Counted from the first letter of the stretch, positions 43,508 to 52,681 are shown. The stretch: 64,000 nt of DNA from Chryseobacterium indologenes (GCF_018362995.1 NZ_CP074372.1:2232001-2296000), one strand, 5' to 3'. Translations and numbers: made by a program. Notes: generated by a model not told the origin, from the sequence alone.

Positions 43508-44902
43508 TTATTTATACCCAAGAATTTTCAGGATATCTTCCGGTTCCTGTTTCTCACGGAAAATTTCATATTGCAACTCACCATTTTCATCCTTTTGAAT
43601 CAGGACGTGTCTCGGCTGAGGCATCAGACAGTGGTGTACTCCACCATATCCTCCGATTGTTTCCTGATACGCTCCTGTATGGAAAAATCCGATATACAAT
43701 GGCTTGGTATCACTGAAAACCGGTAAATAAATGGCATTGGTATGCTGTTCAGAGTTGTAATAATCATCTGAATCACATGTCAGCCCTCCTAAGAATACCC
43801 TTTCATAAGAGTCTTCCCAACGGTTTAGAGGAAGCATGATAAAGTGTCTTGAAATTGCCCATGTGTCAGGAAGAGTGGTCATGAAAGAAGAGTCAATCAT
43901 ATTCCATTTTTCTCTGTCATTCTGACGCTTCTGGGAAATAATTTTATAAAGGTTTGCTCCGCTTTCCCCTACAGTAAAGCTTCCGAATTCCGTATAAATA
44001 TTAGGTTCCTCTACTCCTTCTTCTTCACAGAATTTTTTGATCTGAGAAACAATTTCTTCTACCATATACTGATAGTCATAATCAAAGTTCAAAGAAGTTT
44101 TGATTGGGAAACCACCTCCGATATTCAATGAATTTACTTCCGGAGCAATTTTTTTCAAACGTGCATATACACGAAGACATTTGTACAATTCATTCCAGTA
44201 GTAAGAAGTATCTTTGATTCCGGTATTGATGAAGAAGTGAAGCATTTTCAATCTTGCATTCGGGTGTTCGGCAATCTTCTGGCTGTAATAAGGAATAATA
44301 TCTTTATATCCGATTCCTAATCTCGAGGTATAGAACTCGAACTTCGGTTCTTCCTCTGATGCAATTCTGATTCCGATATTAAAAGTAGAATCAATGCTTT
44401 CTGTAAGTTTATCCAATTCTCTGTAATTATCAAGAATCGGGGTAATATTCTCAAAACCGTTGTTGATCATATCTGAAATATTTGTCAGATAATCATCTGT
44501 TTTGAAACCATTACAGATTACTTCAATGTTTTTATCTACTTTCCCTTTTTCGTAAAGAGATTTTACAATATCCATGTCATAAGCAGAAGATGTTTCTATC
44601 GAAATATCATTCTTCAGAGCTTCTTCCAATACAAAATTGAAATGGCTGGATTTTGTGCAATAGCAGTAGGTATAATTCTTTTTATATCCGGTTTTTTCAA
44701 AAGCTTCTTTAAACCAGCTTTTGGCCTTCTGAATATTTTGAGAAATTCTCGGCAGATAGCTAATCTTTAGCGGAGTGCCAAATTGTTCAACTACATCCAT
44801 CAATGGAACGTCGTGAAACAACAAATTGTTCTCAGATACATTAAACTCCTCTGTAGGAAAATATAATGTCTGATCAATAAGTTCCGAGTACTTTATTTTC
44901 AT
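43508..44902 (-). CDS. speA: Arginine decarboxylase, PLP-dependent (alanine racemase-fold)
   Basis: The 464-residue product has a PLP lysine in YCYCTKSSHF (about 80), a GGGFPIK glycine-rich phosphate loop and a C-terminal acceptor Cys region GLTCDSDDYY. The fold-type III decarboxylase pattern is clear. It is shorter than E. coli SpeA (about 650) and represents the flavobacterial form. Arginine is the likely substrate because agmatinase is nearby; an ornithine or diaminopimelate decarboxylase is the alternative. Confidence 0.85.
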   Translation of the reverse strand: MKIKYSELIDQTLYFPTEEFNVSENNLLFHDVPLMDVVEQFGTPLKISYLPRISQNIQKAKSWFKEAFEKTGYKKNYTYCYCTKSSHFNFVLEEALKNDISIETSSAYDMDIVKSLYEKGKVDKNIEVICNGFKTDDYLTNISDMINNGFENITPILDNYRELDKLTESIDSTFNIGIRIASEEEPKFEFYTSRLGIGYKDIIPYYSQKIAEHPNARLKMLHFFINTGIKDTSYYWNELYKCLRVYARLKKIAPEVNSLNIGGGFPIKTSLNFDYDYQYMVEEIVSQIKKFCEEEGVEEPNIYTEFGSFTVGESGANLYKIISQKRQNDREKWNMIDSSFMTTLPDTWAISRHFIMLPLNRWEDSYERVFLGGLTCDSDDYYNSEQHTNAIYLPVFSDTKPLYIGFFHTGAYQETIGGYGGVHHCLMPQPRHVLIQKDENGELQYEIFREKQEPEDILKILGYK

Positions 44903-45024
44903 TTCTAAACAAGTGAATTAAGAAATGCAAAATTGCTAAAAAAGTTTGGTTTTTGGATGTTAAAATTATTATAATTTTAAATAAAGAACCAATATCAGGT
45001 CATTCAAAAATTTACCTCTGATAA

Positions 45025-45900
45025 TCAATAGGTAAACTTTTGAATATACGCTGTTCTTTTGGCATCTGAAATCCCTAATACCTGCTGAATATAGGCATCT
45101 GTAGAGCCATACTTTTTATCAATCTCCCCAAAAGCTGCATCAAGGTATCTTTTTTCTACCCAGCTCAGTTTTTCCAGCACCTGTAAATCCATCTTTGGAT
45201 AGATAAAATGTAAGCGATTGGCAAGACGGAGTCTTTTCTCAACCATATCCTTTCTGTAGTTGTTGGATAGCAGATATTCATTATAAATGGTTTCTTTATC
45301 GAACTTCAGAATTGTCAAGATGAGAGCGGTAGTAATCCCGGTTCTATCTTTTCCCGCCGTACAATGGTATAAAACAGGATTTTCAGATTCCAGAATTTCC
45401 GTGATGATTTTCTTTATAGTTTCCGGATTTTCTGTAACGTATTCCCGATAGAAATCTATCATTCTTTTGTCTGCATCAGAAGCATTTACCTTACCTTTCA
45501 GCACCAGCTTTCTAGCTTGAGCCAACTGATCTCCTTCATCTTCAAACGCTGAATATTTTTTGTAAGTTACTGATTCAGGAAGCTGATCAGGTTTCTGAGA
45601 GATTTCTTTAGAATTTCTAAGATCAATTATTTCTTTTATTCCCAGCCTATCAATATCATCAAAAGATTTCCTTTTAAGCTTATGAAGATGGGCGCTTCTG
45701 TAGAACCTTCCCTCTTTTAAAGTTCTTCCTTCTGTATTTTTAATATTTGCTACCGTCCGGAAATTCGTTACTTTCTTAATATGAATTACTTTTTCAGTTT
45801 CATTTTTACCATATTCGGGTGTTTCAAAATGCTGTGTTTTGCATGAAACAATACTGCATAATGAAATGGTGAAAACTGATATTTTGATTAATTTATTCAA
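45025..45900 (-). CDS. Lipoprotein tyrosine/dual-specificity phosphatase
   Basis: The 291-residue product has a signal with lipobox IVSC (Cys20), an N-terminal FRTVANIKNTEGRTLKEGRFYRSA start and the P-loop HCTAGKDRTG (C-x5-R), typical of Y_phosphatase3 (tyrosine phosphatases that may act on phosphoinositides). It is therefore a surface- or periplasm-facing phosphatase. The substrate is unknown. Confidence 0.88.
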   Translation of the reverse strand: MNKLIKISVFTISLCSIVSCKTQHFETPEYGKNETEKVIHIKKVTNFRTVANIKNTEGRTLKEGRFYRSAHLHKLKRKSFDDIDRLGIKEIIDLRNSKEISQKPDQLPESVTYKKYSAFEDEGDQLAQARKLVLKGKVNASDADKRMIDFYREYVTENPETIKKIITEILESENPVLYHCTAGKDRTGITTALILTILKFDKETIYNEYLLSNNYRKDMVEKRLRLANRLHFIYPKMDLQVLEKLSWVEKRYLDAAFGEIDKKYGSTDAYIQQVLGISDAKRTAYIQKFTY

Positions 45901-45918
45901 TAGCCTTTTTTATAATAT

Positions 45919-45984
45919 GTTTTGGCTAAAGCCAATAGACTTTGTTTATTTATCTAACGGGCTAAAGCCCATTTCTATTGATAA
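45919..45984 (+). repeat. Interspersed repeat A, copy 4
   Basis: GTTTTGGCTAAAGCCAATAG, a spacer, then ACGGGCTAAAGCCCAT and CTATTGATAA. Both hairpins (TTGGCTAAAGCCAA and GGGCTAAAGCCC) are perfect. It lies between the phosphatase and thiamine diphosphokinase genes. Confidence 0.85.
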
Positions 45985-45992
45985 TTGATTCT

Positions 45993-46640
45993 TTAATAAA
46001 TTGTTGGATATTCTATTTCGCTGATTCCTACAAATAACAAGACATCACCTGATTCATATTCTACAGAAATTTCATCTTCAACAGCAAAATTCCGGGTTCC
46101 GATTCTTGAAGTAATGCTAAGACTTTCGTTGGTCAAAGGCCAGTTGAGTCCTTTTGTTGTAATATTATTTACTAATGGAAATGGATAGAGAGAAATCATT
46201 CTATTTTTTGCACCTTCCAATTTAAAATGATTGGGAATAAAATAATATTCCGAAAATTCATCATAAAATTTAATTTCCATCTGATCTTTGAAGGTATAAG
46301 CAACGGTAAGGTTTCCAAGAAAATGATCCTGCTCGCCTCCACTTCCTCCGAAAACATCAATCTCCGAAAATCCTTTCTCCAAAATAATTTCCAACGCTTT
46401 GTGAAAATCTGTTTTATCCTGATCCAATGTAAGGATAAATTTTTCCTGATACATCTCTTCATCTGATCCGGAATGCGAATCAAAGTCACCGGAAATAAAA
46501 TCCAGCTTATCCATAGGAAAACCCAGTCTTTTTAGATAATGAAAAGCACCGTCTGTACAGGCAATCAAGCCATAATGATCAGGATCAGGGAAAGATTGGG
46601 GAGCATCTCCGTTGATGAAAAGTAATGCTTTATCTCTCAT
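45993..46640 (-). CDS. Thiamine diphosphokinase
   Basis: The 215-residue product matches TPK: LIACTDGAFHYLKRLG, FISGDFDSHSG and LDQDKTDFHKALEII (the conserved D-x-D-x-x-D motifs), FGGSGGEQDHFLGNL, and a C-terminal B1-binding domain. It makes thiamine diphosphate from thiamine and ATP. The gene overlaps the upstream adenosyltransferase gene by 11 bases. Confidence 0.9.
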   Translation of the reverse strand: MRDKALLFINGDAPQSFPDPDHYGLIACTDGAFHYLKRLGFPMDKLDFISGDFDSHSGSDEEMYQEKFILTLDQDKTDFHKALEIILEKGFSEIDVFGGSGGEQDHFLGNLTVAYTFKDQMEIKFYDEFSEYYFIPNHFKLEGAKNRMISLYPFPLVNNITTKGLNWPLTNESLSITSRIGTRNFAVEDEISVEYESGDVLLFVGISEIEYPTIY

Positions 46641-47199
46641 TCGGGTTCCAGTATTCTTCCGGTTCGGTGTTCAGTTTTGAAATATATCTTGCCAACACGA
46701 AAAGATAATCTGAAAGCCTGTTTAAATATTTAATCAATTCAGGACGTACTTCTTCTGATTCATTCAAAAATACCAATGAACGTTCTGCTCTTCTGCAGAT
46801 GGTTCTTGCAGCGTGTAAAAAAGTTGCAGATTTTCCACCTCCGGGAAGGATAAAATACTGAAGCGGTTCCAGCTTTTCATCAAAAGCATCCATCCATTGT
46901 TCCAGTTCTTCAATTTCTGTTTCTGAAATAATGATCGGAAGACGTGATTTCCCATTGGCCAGCATCAGTTTATCTACTGGTGTAGCAGCTTCAGAACCTA
47001 CGGTAAACAAATCAAACTGTATTTTCTTAAGCTGTCTCAATACTTCTTCATCTTCGATATGACTTTTTGCAATCCCGATGAATGAATTCAGCTCGTCTAT
47101 ATTTCCATAACTGTCTACTCTGGCACTGGCTTTAGAAACTCTCGTTCCGCCATATAATGCCGTCTGACCTTTATCTCCTGTTTTCGTATAAATTTTCAT
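46630..47199 (-). CDS. Cob(I)yrinic acid a,c-diamide adenosyltransferase (PduO-type)
   Basis: The 189-residue product starts KIYTKTGDKGQTALYGGTRV (ATP-binding N-terminus) and has FILPGGGKSATFLHAARTICRRAERS and LNRLSDYLFVLARY, all signature segments of PduO-type ATP:cob(I)alamin adenosyltransferases. It makes adenosylcobalamin for B12-dependent mutases. It overlaps the thiamine diphosphokinase gene, a pairing of two cofactor enzymes. Confidence 0.92.
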   Translation of the reverse strand: MKIYTKTGDKGQTALYGGTRVSKASARVDSYGNIDELNSFIGIAKSHIEDEEVLRQLKKIQFDLFTVGSEAATPVDKLMLANGKSRLPIIISETEIEELEQWMDAFDEKLEPLQYFILPGGGKSATFLHAARTICRRAERSLVFLNESEEVRPELIKYLNRLSDYLFVLARYISKLNTEPEEYWNPNER

Positions 47200-47276
47200 A
47201 GTACTAAAATACCTCTTTTTGTAGAATGTAAAAAGTAAAATGTAGTAATAACTTCCTATTCTACCTGAAAAAATAA

Positions 47277-47303
47277 AACTGACATTAGAAATTAATGTCA
47301 GTT
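47277..47303 (-). terminator. Hairpin terminator after TonB-dependent receptor
   Basis: An 11-bp stem AACTGACATTA with complement and a 5-base loop; the minus strand carries a T run after it. Confidence 0.65.
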
Positions 47304-47393
47304 AATATTTGTGTAGAAGGATCTTTATATCTTTTTAGGATTACTTTCCCTTTGTTAAGCATGACAAGCAAATTTTAATTCCTTATTTATGAG

Positions 47394-49814
47394 TTAAAAA
47401 GTGTAATTTACATTGAGCTGAAAAGTTGTTCCGTTAAATCCAAACTGGTTTACCTCCCAAGGGTATTTGAATCTTCCTCCAAGATCTGTTACTACATCTC
47501 CTTTGCTATCTATTGCATCCGGATAAATATTAAGCAAATTATTTACAACTCCTGAAACTTTAAGATCTTTCGTGATTTTATAGGTTAAAACGATGTCAGT
47601 AATTACTTTACCAGAAAATGTCTGATCTTTGGCTGGATCAGTTGCATGCTGCCAGGTAACAGAACCAAAGTAAGTATTATTAAGGTTAAAATTAAACCTT
47701 GTAATATCATACGAAAGACTAAGAATAGTTTTTGTTTTAGGTCTTGCAGAGGTAATTCTGGATTGTTCCTTTCTGTCAAAAAAGTTTTCCGAGTACCCAT
47801 TTTCAGCTAAAATATTCGGAACGGCAATATTATCTACTATTTTAGTTTCGTTATAATTGAAAGCAGCAATAACTCCCAATCTTCCTTTGCCAATAGCGGA
47901 AGTATAATAATTTGCGACGAAATCTACCCCTTGAGTAACTGTATTTACAGCATTGGTGAAAAACTTCAGGGAAGTTATTTTATTATTATCTAATATTACT
48001 TCCACAGGGTTTGTTAGATCCGGACTCCCCGGAGCACCTGTTTTATAACCGATATCTCCTGAGAAAAGTACTCTGTCTTTAATTTTTATTCTGTAATAAT
48101 CTGCTGTAATCGTAAGGTTTTTAAAAGGTTTTACGGCAAATCCTCCAGTAATATTAAAGGCTTTTTCAGCATTTAATTTTGGTACACCAAGATCCGATCT
48201 TACAATTTGAGAATCATTGTTAAAAGTTCCCTGATTAGCTACAGTATTCCCTGTAATTTTGGTTTGAACATTGGAATAATAAATCTGGTGTAATGAAGGT
48301 GCTCTAAATCCTGTAGAAACAGACCCACGGAAAACCAATTTATCATCCAGGAACTTATATCTTGCATTTCCTTTCCAGGAAACATTATTTCCAAAATCAC
48401 TGAAATTTTCATATCTCACAGTTCCTCCCAATAACAGGTTTTTCGTAACATCCCATTCAGCATTCATATAAGCTCCAATATTCTGACGATTTTTATTGAC
48501 TTCATTTTGAGGCTGCAGTCCCGGAAATGATTCTGCACCACTTCCTATATAAGATGCTTCTTCTCCTGCTCTTGCCTGATAATTTTCATTGCGCACTTCA
48601 GCTCCGGCTCCTAAAACAAGTGCACCAAAGTCCCGGCTGACATCTATGTTTCCTATAATATTACTGAACTGATGGCCGCCTGCTTTAAAACGGGTTGGAG
48701 AATTGGCACCCAAAGATGTATTAATCGTGTTTGCGACAGCATAGTCTACTGCATTAGAGCCAAAGGTTGCACTCCCATCAAAACTCCATTTTCCAAACAT
48801 GCCTTTCCATCCGGAGGTTAAATTATAATCATAAACATCTGTTTTAAATTCCGGTTGAAATCCGTTATAGGGTTGTCCTTTTGGAGTTAATAAACCAAAA
48901 TCTGAAGTTACCCAATAGGGTGTTCTGTACAAAGCAAAACTGGTCCCACTTCTGTAAGTTGTACCCCCAAAAGCATAAAATTTACCTGTTTCACTTGTTG
49001 GCAATTCAAAATTTACAAACATATTAGCAACTTTTGTCTCCGGCTGCCCAATGATCATTCCTAAACCAGGATTAGCCTGCGTCCAGGCATTATCCACACC
49101 AAAAAGTTCATCTTTTGTAACAGAACCTGCACGGTTAGTTTTATTTTGGGATGAAAATCCTAGTGTAAGATTCAGGCTTCCGTTTTTTGCAACTTTGATT
49201 CCTGTATTAAAATCTGCTCCTATATTAAAGCCATCTCCTTTTGAAGTAATACCTGAAAAAAGATTGGCCGTGCTTTTTCCAACGCTGTTCTTAAGAATAA
49301 TATTGATTACTCCCGCAATAGCATCAGAGCCATATTGTGCAGATGCACCATCTCTCAATACCTCTACATTCTGTAAGGCGGCAGATGGAATACTTTTCAG
49401 ATCCGTACCTACCTCACCTTTTCCCGGTGTATCATTGACATAAATAAGAGCACTTTGATTTTTTCTTTTATTATTGACTAACACTAATGTTCTGGATGGC
49501 CCTAATCCTCTTAAATCTGCCGGATCAAAATGAGCCGTTGCATCAGAGACTGTTTGCTGTGATGAATTAAAAGATGGAACAGCATAGGTTAAAGCTTTAT
49601 CAAAAGTAGTTTGCCCTGTAGATTTTAATTGTACAGCAGAAATATTATCAATAGGAATTGCTGAAGTAATGATGGTTCTGGGCTTAGTTCTACCCGTTGT
49701 AACCACAACTTCATCTATTTTATTTTGTTTTATGCTGTCCTGGGCATATCCCATTGCACCAGCTCCGCTTAATACTAATGCACAGATTTTTTTATTAAAC
49801 AGTTCCTTTTTCAT
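47394..49814 (-). CDS. TonB-dependent receptor
   Basis: The 806-residue product has a signal peptide (1-24, ending GYAQ), a plug domain (about 50-170, LRGLGPSRTLVLVNNKRKN and EVLRDGASAQYGSDAIAGVINIILK) and a 22-strand-type barrel ending NVNYTF, an outer-membrane insertion signature. It lacks a carboxypeptidase-regulatory domain, unlike the other barrel genes here. It imports a substrate such as a siderophore or vitamin using TonB energy. A long AT-rich leader precedes it; no regulator is adjacent. Confidence 0.92.
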   Translation of the reverse strand: MKKELFNKKICALVLSGAGAMGYAQDSIKQNKIDEVVVTTGRTKPRTIITSAIPIDNISAVQLKSTGQTTFDKALTYAVPSFNSSQQTVSDATAHFDPADLRGLGPSRTLVLVNNKRKNQSALIYVNDTPGKGEVGTDLKSIPSAALQNVEVLRDGASAQYGSDAIAGVINIILKNSVGKSTANLFSGITSKGDGFNIGADFNTGIKVAKNGSLNLTLGFSSQNKTNRAGSVTKDELFGVDNAWTQANPGLGMIIGQPETKVANMFVNFELPTSETGKFYAFGGTTYRSGTSFALYRTPYWVTSDFGLLTPKGQPYNGFQPEFKTDVYDYNLTSGWKGMFGKWSFDGSATFGSNAVDYAVANTINTSLGANSPTRFKAGGHQFSNIIGNIDVSRDFGALVLGAGAEVRNENYQARAGEEASYIGSGAESFPGLQPQNEVNKNRQNIGAYMNAEWDVTKNLLLGGTVRYENFSDFGNNVSWKGNARYKFLDDKLVFRGSVSTGFRAPSLHQIYYSNVQTKITGNTVANQGTFNNDSQIVRSDLGVPKLNAEKAFNITGGFAVKPFKNLTITADYYRIKIKDRVLFSGDIGYKTGAPGSPDLTNPVEVILDNNKITSLKFFTNAVNTVTQGVDFVANYYTSAIGKGRLGVIAAFNYNETKIVDNIAVPNILAENGYSENFFDRKEQSRITSARPKTKTILSLSYDITRFNFNLNNTYFGSVTWQHATDPAKDQTFSGKVITDIVLTYKITKDLKVSGVVNNLLNIYPDAIDSKGDVVTDLGGRFKYPWEVNQFGFNGTTFQLNVNYTF

Positions 49815-50078
49815 ATAATTGATAATTATTCAATAAATCTAATAAAAATATTAATATTAAACATAAAAATAAATCATATGATATGAATAACACTTCATAA
49901 ACACACAAATAGTATTTATTTATAAAACAACATTAAACTTATAAACATCAAGTAATTTATTAACAATCTGAAGAGAAACGTAGTAATAATTTCCTAATTA
50001 CGTCTGAAAAAGTGATTAAATTACACCTGAAAATAAATATGATTTCAATCTTTTTGATATGTAGTTTTCAAGCGAGTT

Positions 50079-50108
50079 GAGATTGCTTCGCCTATGGCTC
50101 GCAATGAC
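50079..50108 (-). repeat. REP-like repeat B, copy 3 (degraded)
   Basis: GAGATTGCTTCG and CTCGCAATGAC flank a changed centre (CCTATGG). It is a shortened version of the element at 18532. Confidence 0.7.
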
Positions 50109-50128
50109 GAAATGACTAAGAATAAAAA

Positions 50129-50148
50129 ATGGCCGTTGAAACGGCCAT
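50129..50148 (-). terminator. Hairpin terminator after lipoprotein gene
   Basis: An ATGGCCGT stem with a small loop, then a T run on the minus strand, just past the stop at 50156. Confidence 0.7.
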
Positions 50149-50155
50149 ATCCAAA

Positions 50156-50740
50156 TTATTTATTTACCTCTACGTATTGTATGATGGTCTGATTTTTTGG
50201 GTTGTAGATAATTGTACTACTGTTGGGAAACCTTTTCAATTTATAGTATTGAATGTTTTTATCTGATTTTATATCTTCCAGAATACTTGTATCAAAGGTA
50301 TTATCAGGAAGAAATTTTGATAAAAAACTGATTTTATCAATGATGTTTTGCCCATCAATCTTGCGGGCTTTCTTTTCTGATTTACTTTCATCAGAAGTAG
50401 GCTGGCCTTCTAAAAATGGGAGCAATACGGCAATGTCTGCTTTGTATTTAAAAATGTAACCTTCAGATCTTCCCGGGATTTTAATCTTTTTTCCTTTTTC
50501 TTCAGAAACGATAGTGGCACTCGTACCAGGAAAAACTTCATTGAATTTTACATCCTCGGAATTGGTTATTGTATTGATAGATTCATTGACTGTTTTCTTC
50601 ACTGTTTCTTCTACAGCCTGCTGTGCCTTCTGCTGCACAGTTTCTGTTGTTTTTTGAACAGTCTGGTCAATTTTTTCCTCAATCTTATTGCATGATACTA
50701 ATAAAAAAGTGGTAACAACAGGCAAAATATACTTCTTCAT
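50156..50740 (-). CDS. Hypothetical lipoprotein with coiled coil
   Basis: The 194-residue product has lipobox LLVSC (Cys17) and a Gln/Thr/Glu/Lys-rich coiled-coil segment (about 19-60, repeats of TVQKTTETVQQKAQ). A globular C-terminal region ends VEVNK. No known domain; function unknown. It probably lies in the outer membrane. Confidence 0.7.
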   Translation of the reverse strand: MKKYILPVVTTFLLVSCNKIEEKIDQTVQKTTETVQQKAQQAVEETVKKTVNESINTITNSEDVKFNEVFPGTSATIVSEEKGKKIKIPGRSEGYIFKYKADIAVLLPFLEGQPTSDESKSEKKARKIDGQNIIDKISFLSKFLPDNTFDTSILEDIKSDKNIQYYKLKRFPNSSTIIYNPKNQTIIQYVEVNK

Positions 50741-50876
50741 AATTCTAATAATAGCGATTTTTGTTTATTAATATCCTTCCTTCTAACGGAAAACAGGTCA
50801 GGATATTTTAGCAAAGAAAAAAATATTTTTTTACTATCAAAAATCCTGCTGACAAACTGTTGTCATAACCCTGTCT

Positions 50877-50884
50877 TACCTTTG
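50877..50884 (+). promoter_or_regulatory. -7 promoter box of DinB gene
   Basis: TACCTTTG, 28 bases before the ATG at 50913; a TTG lies 14 bases upstream of it. Confidence 0.55.
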
Positions 50885-50912
50885 TATCAACAACAAACAA
50901 AAACAAAACATT

Positions 50913-51404
50913 ATGACAACTACAGCAACAGCCACTAAACAATTCATGACTTCTGAACAGCTATTAAATGACTGGCAGGGACACAGAAATCTGACGAGAA
51001 GAGTTATTGAAGCTTTCCCTGAAAAAGATTTATTTGAATTTTCAATTGGCGGAATGAGACCGTTTGCAAAACTGGCAGTAGAGCTGATTGGCATTGGCGG
51101 ACCTGCTTTAAAGGGAATTGTTGAAGGAACTATGGAAGCTTACAATGAAGAAGCTTTTAATCCAAAAACAAAAGAAGAACTTTTAAAAAAGTGGGATGAA
51201 CAAACAGAAGTAATCAACCATTATTTCAATATGATTTCTGAGGAGCGCTTCCAGGAAACTTTCAATTTATTCGGAGAATATGAATTCCCGGTATATCAGA
51301 ACATCCTTTATTTTGTAGATAACGAGGTTCACCACCGTGGGCAGGGATATGTTTATCTGAGAGCTTTAGGAATAGAACCACCTTTCTTCTGGGAAAGATT
51401 TTAA
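50913..51404 (+). CDS. DinB family protein
   Basis: The 163-residue product is a four-helix-bundle DinB/YfiT-like protein: LLNDWQGHRNLTRRVIEAFPE at the N-terminus, and the C-terminal DNEVHHRGQGYVYLRALGIEPP with the conserved HHRGQ. The His triad could bind a metal. Members are often stress-induced thiol-transferase-like enzymes; the specific role is unknown. Confidence 0.9.
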   Translation: MTTTATATKQFMTSEQLLNDWQGHRNLTRRVIEAFPEKDLFEFSIGGMRPFAKLAVELIGIGGPALKGIVEGTMEAYNEEAFNPKTKEELLKKWDEQTEVINHYFNMISEERFQETFNLFGEYEFPVYQNILYFVDNEVHHRGQGYVYLRALGIEPPFFWERF

Positions 51405-51424
51405 TTTTAATAAAAAAGTGAAGA

Positions 51425-51557
51425 GGTAAAATTGCAAAAAGGCGGAAATCATGAAAAATACATCTGCAATGTCATTTATTATAGTGATTTTCCTCCATCT
51501 CAACAACTTATATCATTTTTTGCGACTAAACAAATTTAGCTTTTTTGCGATTTTACC
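51425..51557. repeat. Imperfect 16-bp inverted repeat, 101-bp interval
   Basis: GGTAAAATTGCAAAAA at 51425-51440 faces TTTTTGCGATTTTACC at 51542-51557 (one mismatch). The element is AT-rich and intergenic and could be a small degraded MITE-like insertion or a long transcript hairpin. Confidence 0.5.
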
Positions 51558-51602
51558 ATTTGCTTGTTAACCATTTCATTTATTTGCCTCAATTAAGTCT
51601 TT

Positions 51603-51631
51603 AAACCTCAACAGCTGTCTTGTTGGGGTTT
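51603..51631 (-). terminator. Hairpin between DinB and WYL genes
   Basis: An 11-bp stem AAACCTCAACA with complement (one G-U pair). It adjoins the WYL gene stop; the T run is short, so it is a weaker terminator. Confidence 0.5.
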
Positions 51632-51632
51632 A

Positions 51633-52586
51633 TTATTGATGTCTTTCAACCATTTTTACGAGCAGTTCATTCAAACGGACACGCAGACTTTCAGGTTCCA
51701 GAACGGTGGCATAGTCTGCAAAGGTGATAAGCCAGCGGGGAAATCCATCGCTGATCCATTCTGTTTCAAAAGTGAGTTCTACTCCTTGTTCAGTTTCCAC
51801 TTCTTCTGTGAGGCCATAATATTTTTTGGAATTCACCAGATGAGACATTATTTTTTTGTCTACCAAAAGTTTAGCTCTGACTTTATTTCCGTTTGATTTT
51901 TTACGGTAGTCATTCACCTGTCCGTATTCCTGTAAAAAGGGATTCAGGGTTTTTGAAATCTCTAAAATCCGGTCTATCCGAAATTGCCTGAAATCTTTTC
52001 TCAGGGTACAGAATGCCATGATATACCAAAAATTAAACTCAAAAAACATCCCGACAGTTTCAATAGTTCTGTTGTCTACCCTTCCATCTACTGTCTGATA
52101 TCTGATATTTAGTTGGGTTTTGTCTGCAATGCTTTCTAAAATAATAGGAATCACATTTTTAAGAGAATCTCCGGAATCGGTATGGAAACTAAAAACATCA
52201 ATCTGCTTTTCAATATTCTGAATAAGATTTTTATCAGAATTTCTCAATACTGAGCGTACTTTTTCCATGGCTGCCTGATAATGGCTTCCCAAACTTTGGT
52301 GGGAAAATTTCTGCATCAGCTTTTCGGCGGTAATGAAACTTAATACCTCTTCCTTAGTAAACATAATGGGAGGAAGTTTGTAGCCGTCCATTAAAGAATA
52401 GCCGTTACCTGCTTCACCCACAATGGGAATCCCTGCGTTTTCCAAAGTTTTTACATCACGGTAAATGGTTCTGATACTTACATCGAACTTTTCAGCCAGA
52501 TCCTGCGCCCGAACAACAGGTTTAGACTGTAACTGGGTAAGGATAGCCGTTACCCGATCAAGTTTTTTAAGATAGTGATCGTTCAT
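51633..52586 (-). CDS. WYL domain transcriptional regulator (YafY-type)
   Basis: The 317-residue product has an HTH_11 domain (about 1-65, VVRAQDLAEKFDVSIRTIYRDVKTLENAGIP) and a WYL domain (about 140-230) followed by a WCX extension. WYL domains sense nucleotides or other ligands and control, for example, DNA-damage or defence genes. The promoter box TAGCTTTG ends only 7 bases before the start, so the transcript may have almost no leader. Confidence 0.9.
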   Translation of the reverse strand: MNDHYLKKLDRVTAILTQLQSKPVVRAQDLAEKFDVSIRTIYRDVKTLENAGIPIVGEAGNGYSLMDGYKLPPIMFTKEEVLSFITAEKLMQKFSHQSLGSHYQAAMEKVRSVLRNSDKNLIQNIEKQIDVFSFHTDSGDSLKNVIPIILESIADKTQLNIRYQTVDGRVDNRTIETVGMFFEFNFWYIMAFCTLRKDFRQFRIDRILEISKTLNPFLQEYGQVNDYRKKSNGNKVRAKLLVDKKIMSHLVNSKKYYGLTEEVETEQGVELTFETEWISDGFPRWLITFADYATVLEPESLRVRLNELLVKMVERHQ

Positions 52587-52593
52587 GATACAG

Positions 52594-52601
52594 CAAAGCT
52601 A
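52594..52601 (-). promoter_or_regulatory. -7 promoter box of WYL regulator gene
   Basis: TAGCTTTG on the minus strand, 7 bases before the ATG at 52586. Confidence 0.45.
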
Positions 52602-52681
52602 AAATTCTTTTTCGAGGTATGTCTTATCAATGGGACTGCTTTTTTTATTAATTTTATTTTTCACAAAACAGTTTCTTCTTT

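Larger units (their letters stand above)
49815..50155. other. AT-rich intergenic region with repeat and terminator
   Basis: This 341-bp gap between a TonB receptor start and a lipoprotein stop (both minus strand) contains the AT-rich upstream region of the receptor, a degraded repeat B copy at 50079-50108 and a hairpin at 50129-50148. No gene is seen. Confidence 0.5.

Noticed and set aside
51451..51570. A 39-codon hydrophobic frame between DinB and WYL genes
   Set aside because: It lies inside the long inverted repeat, has no promoter box or neighbours in an operon, and its hydrophobicity follows from the T-rich DNA.
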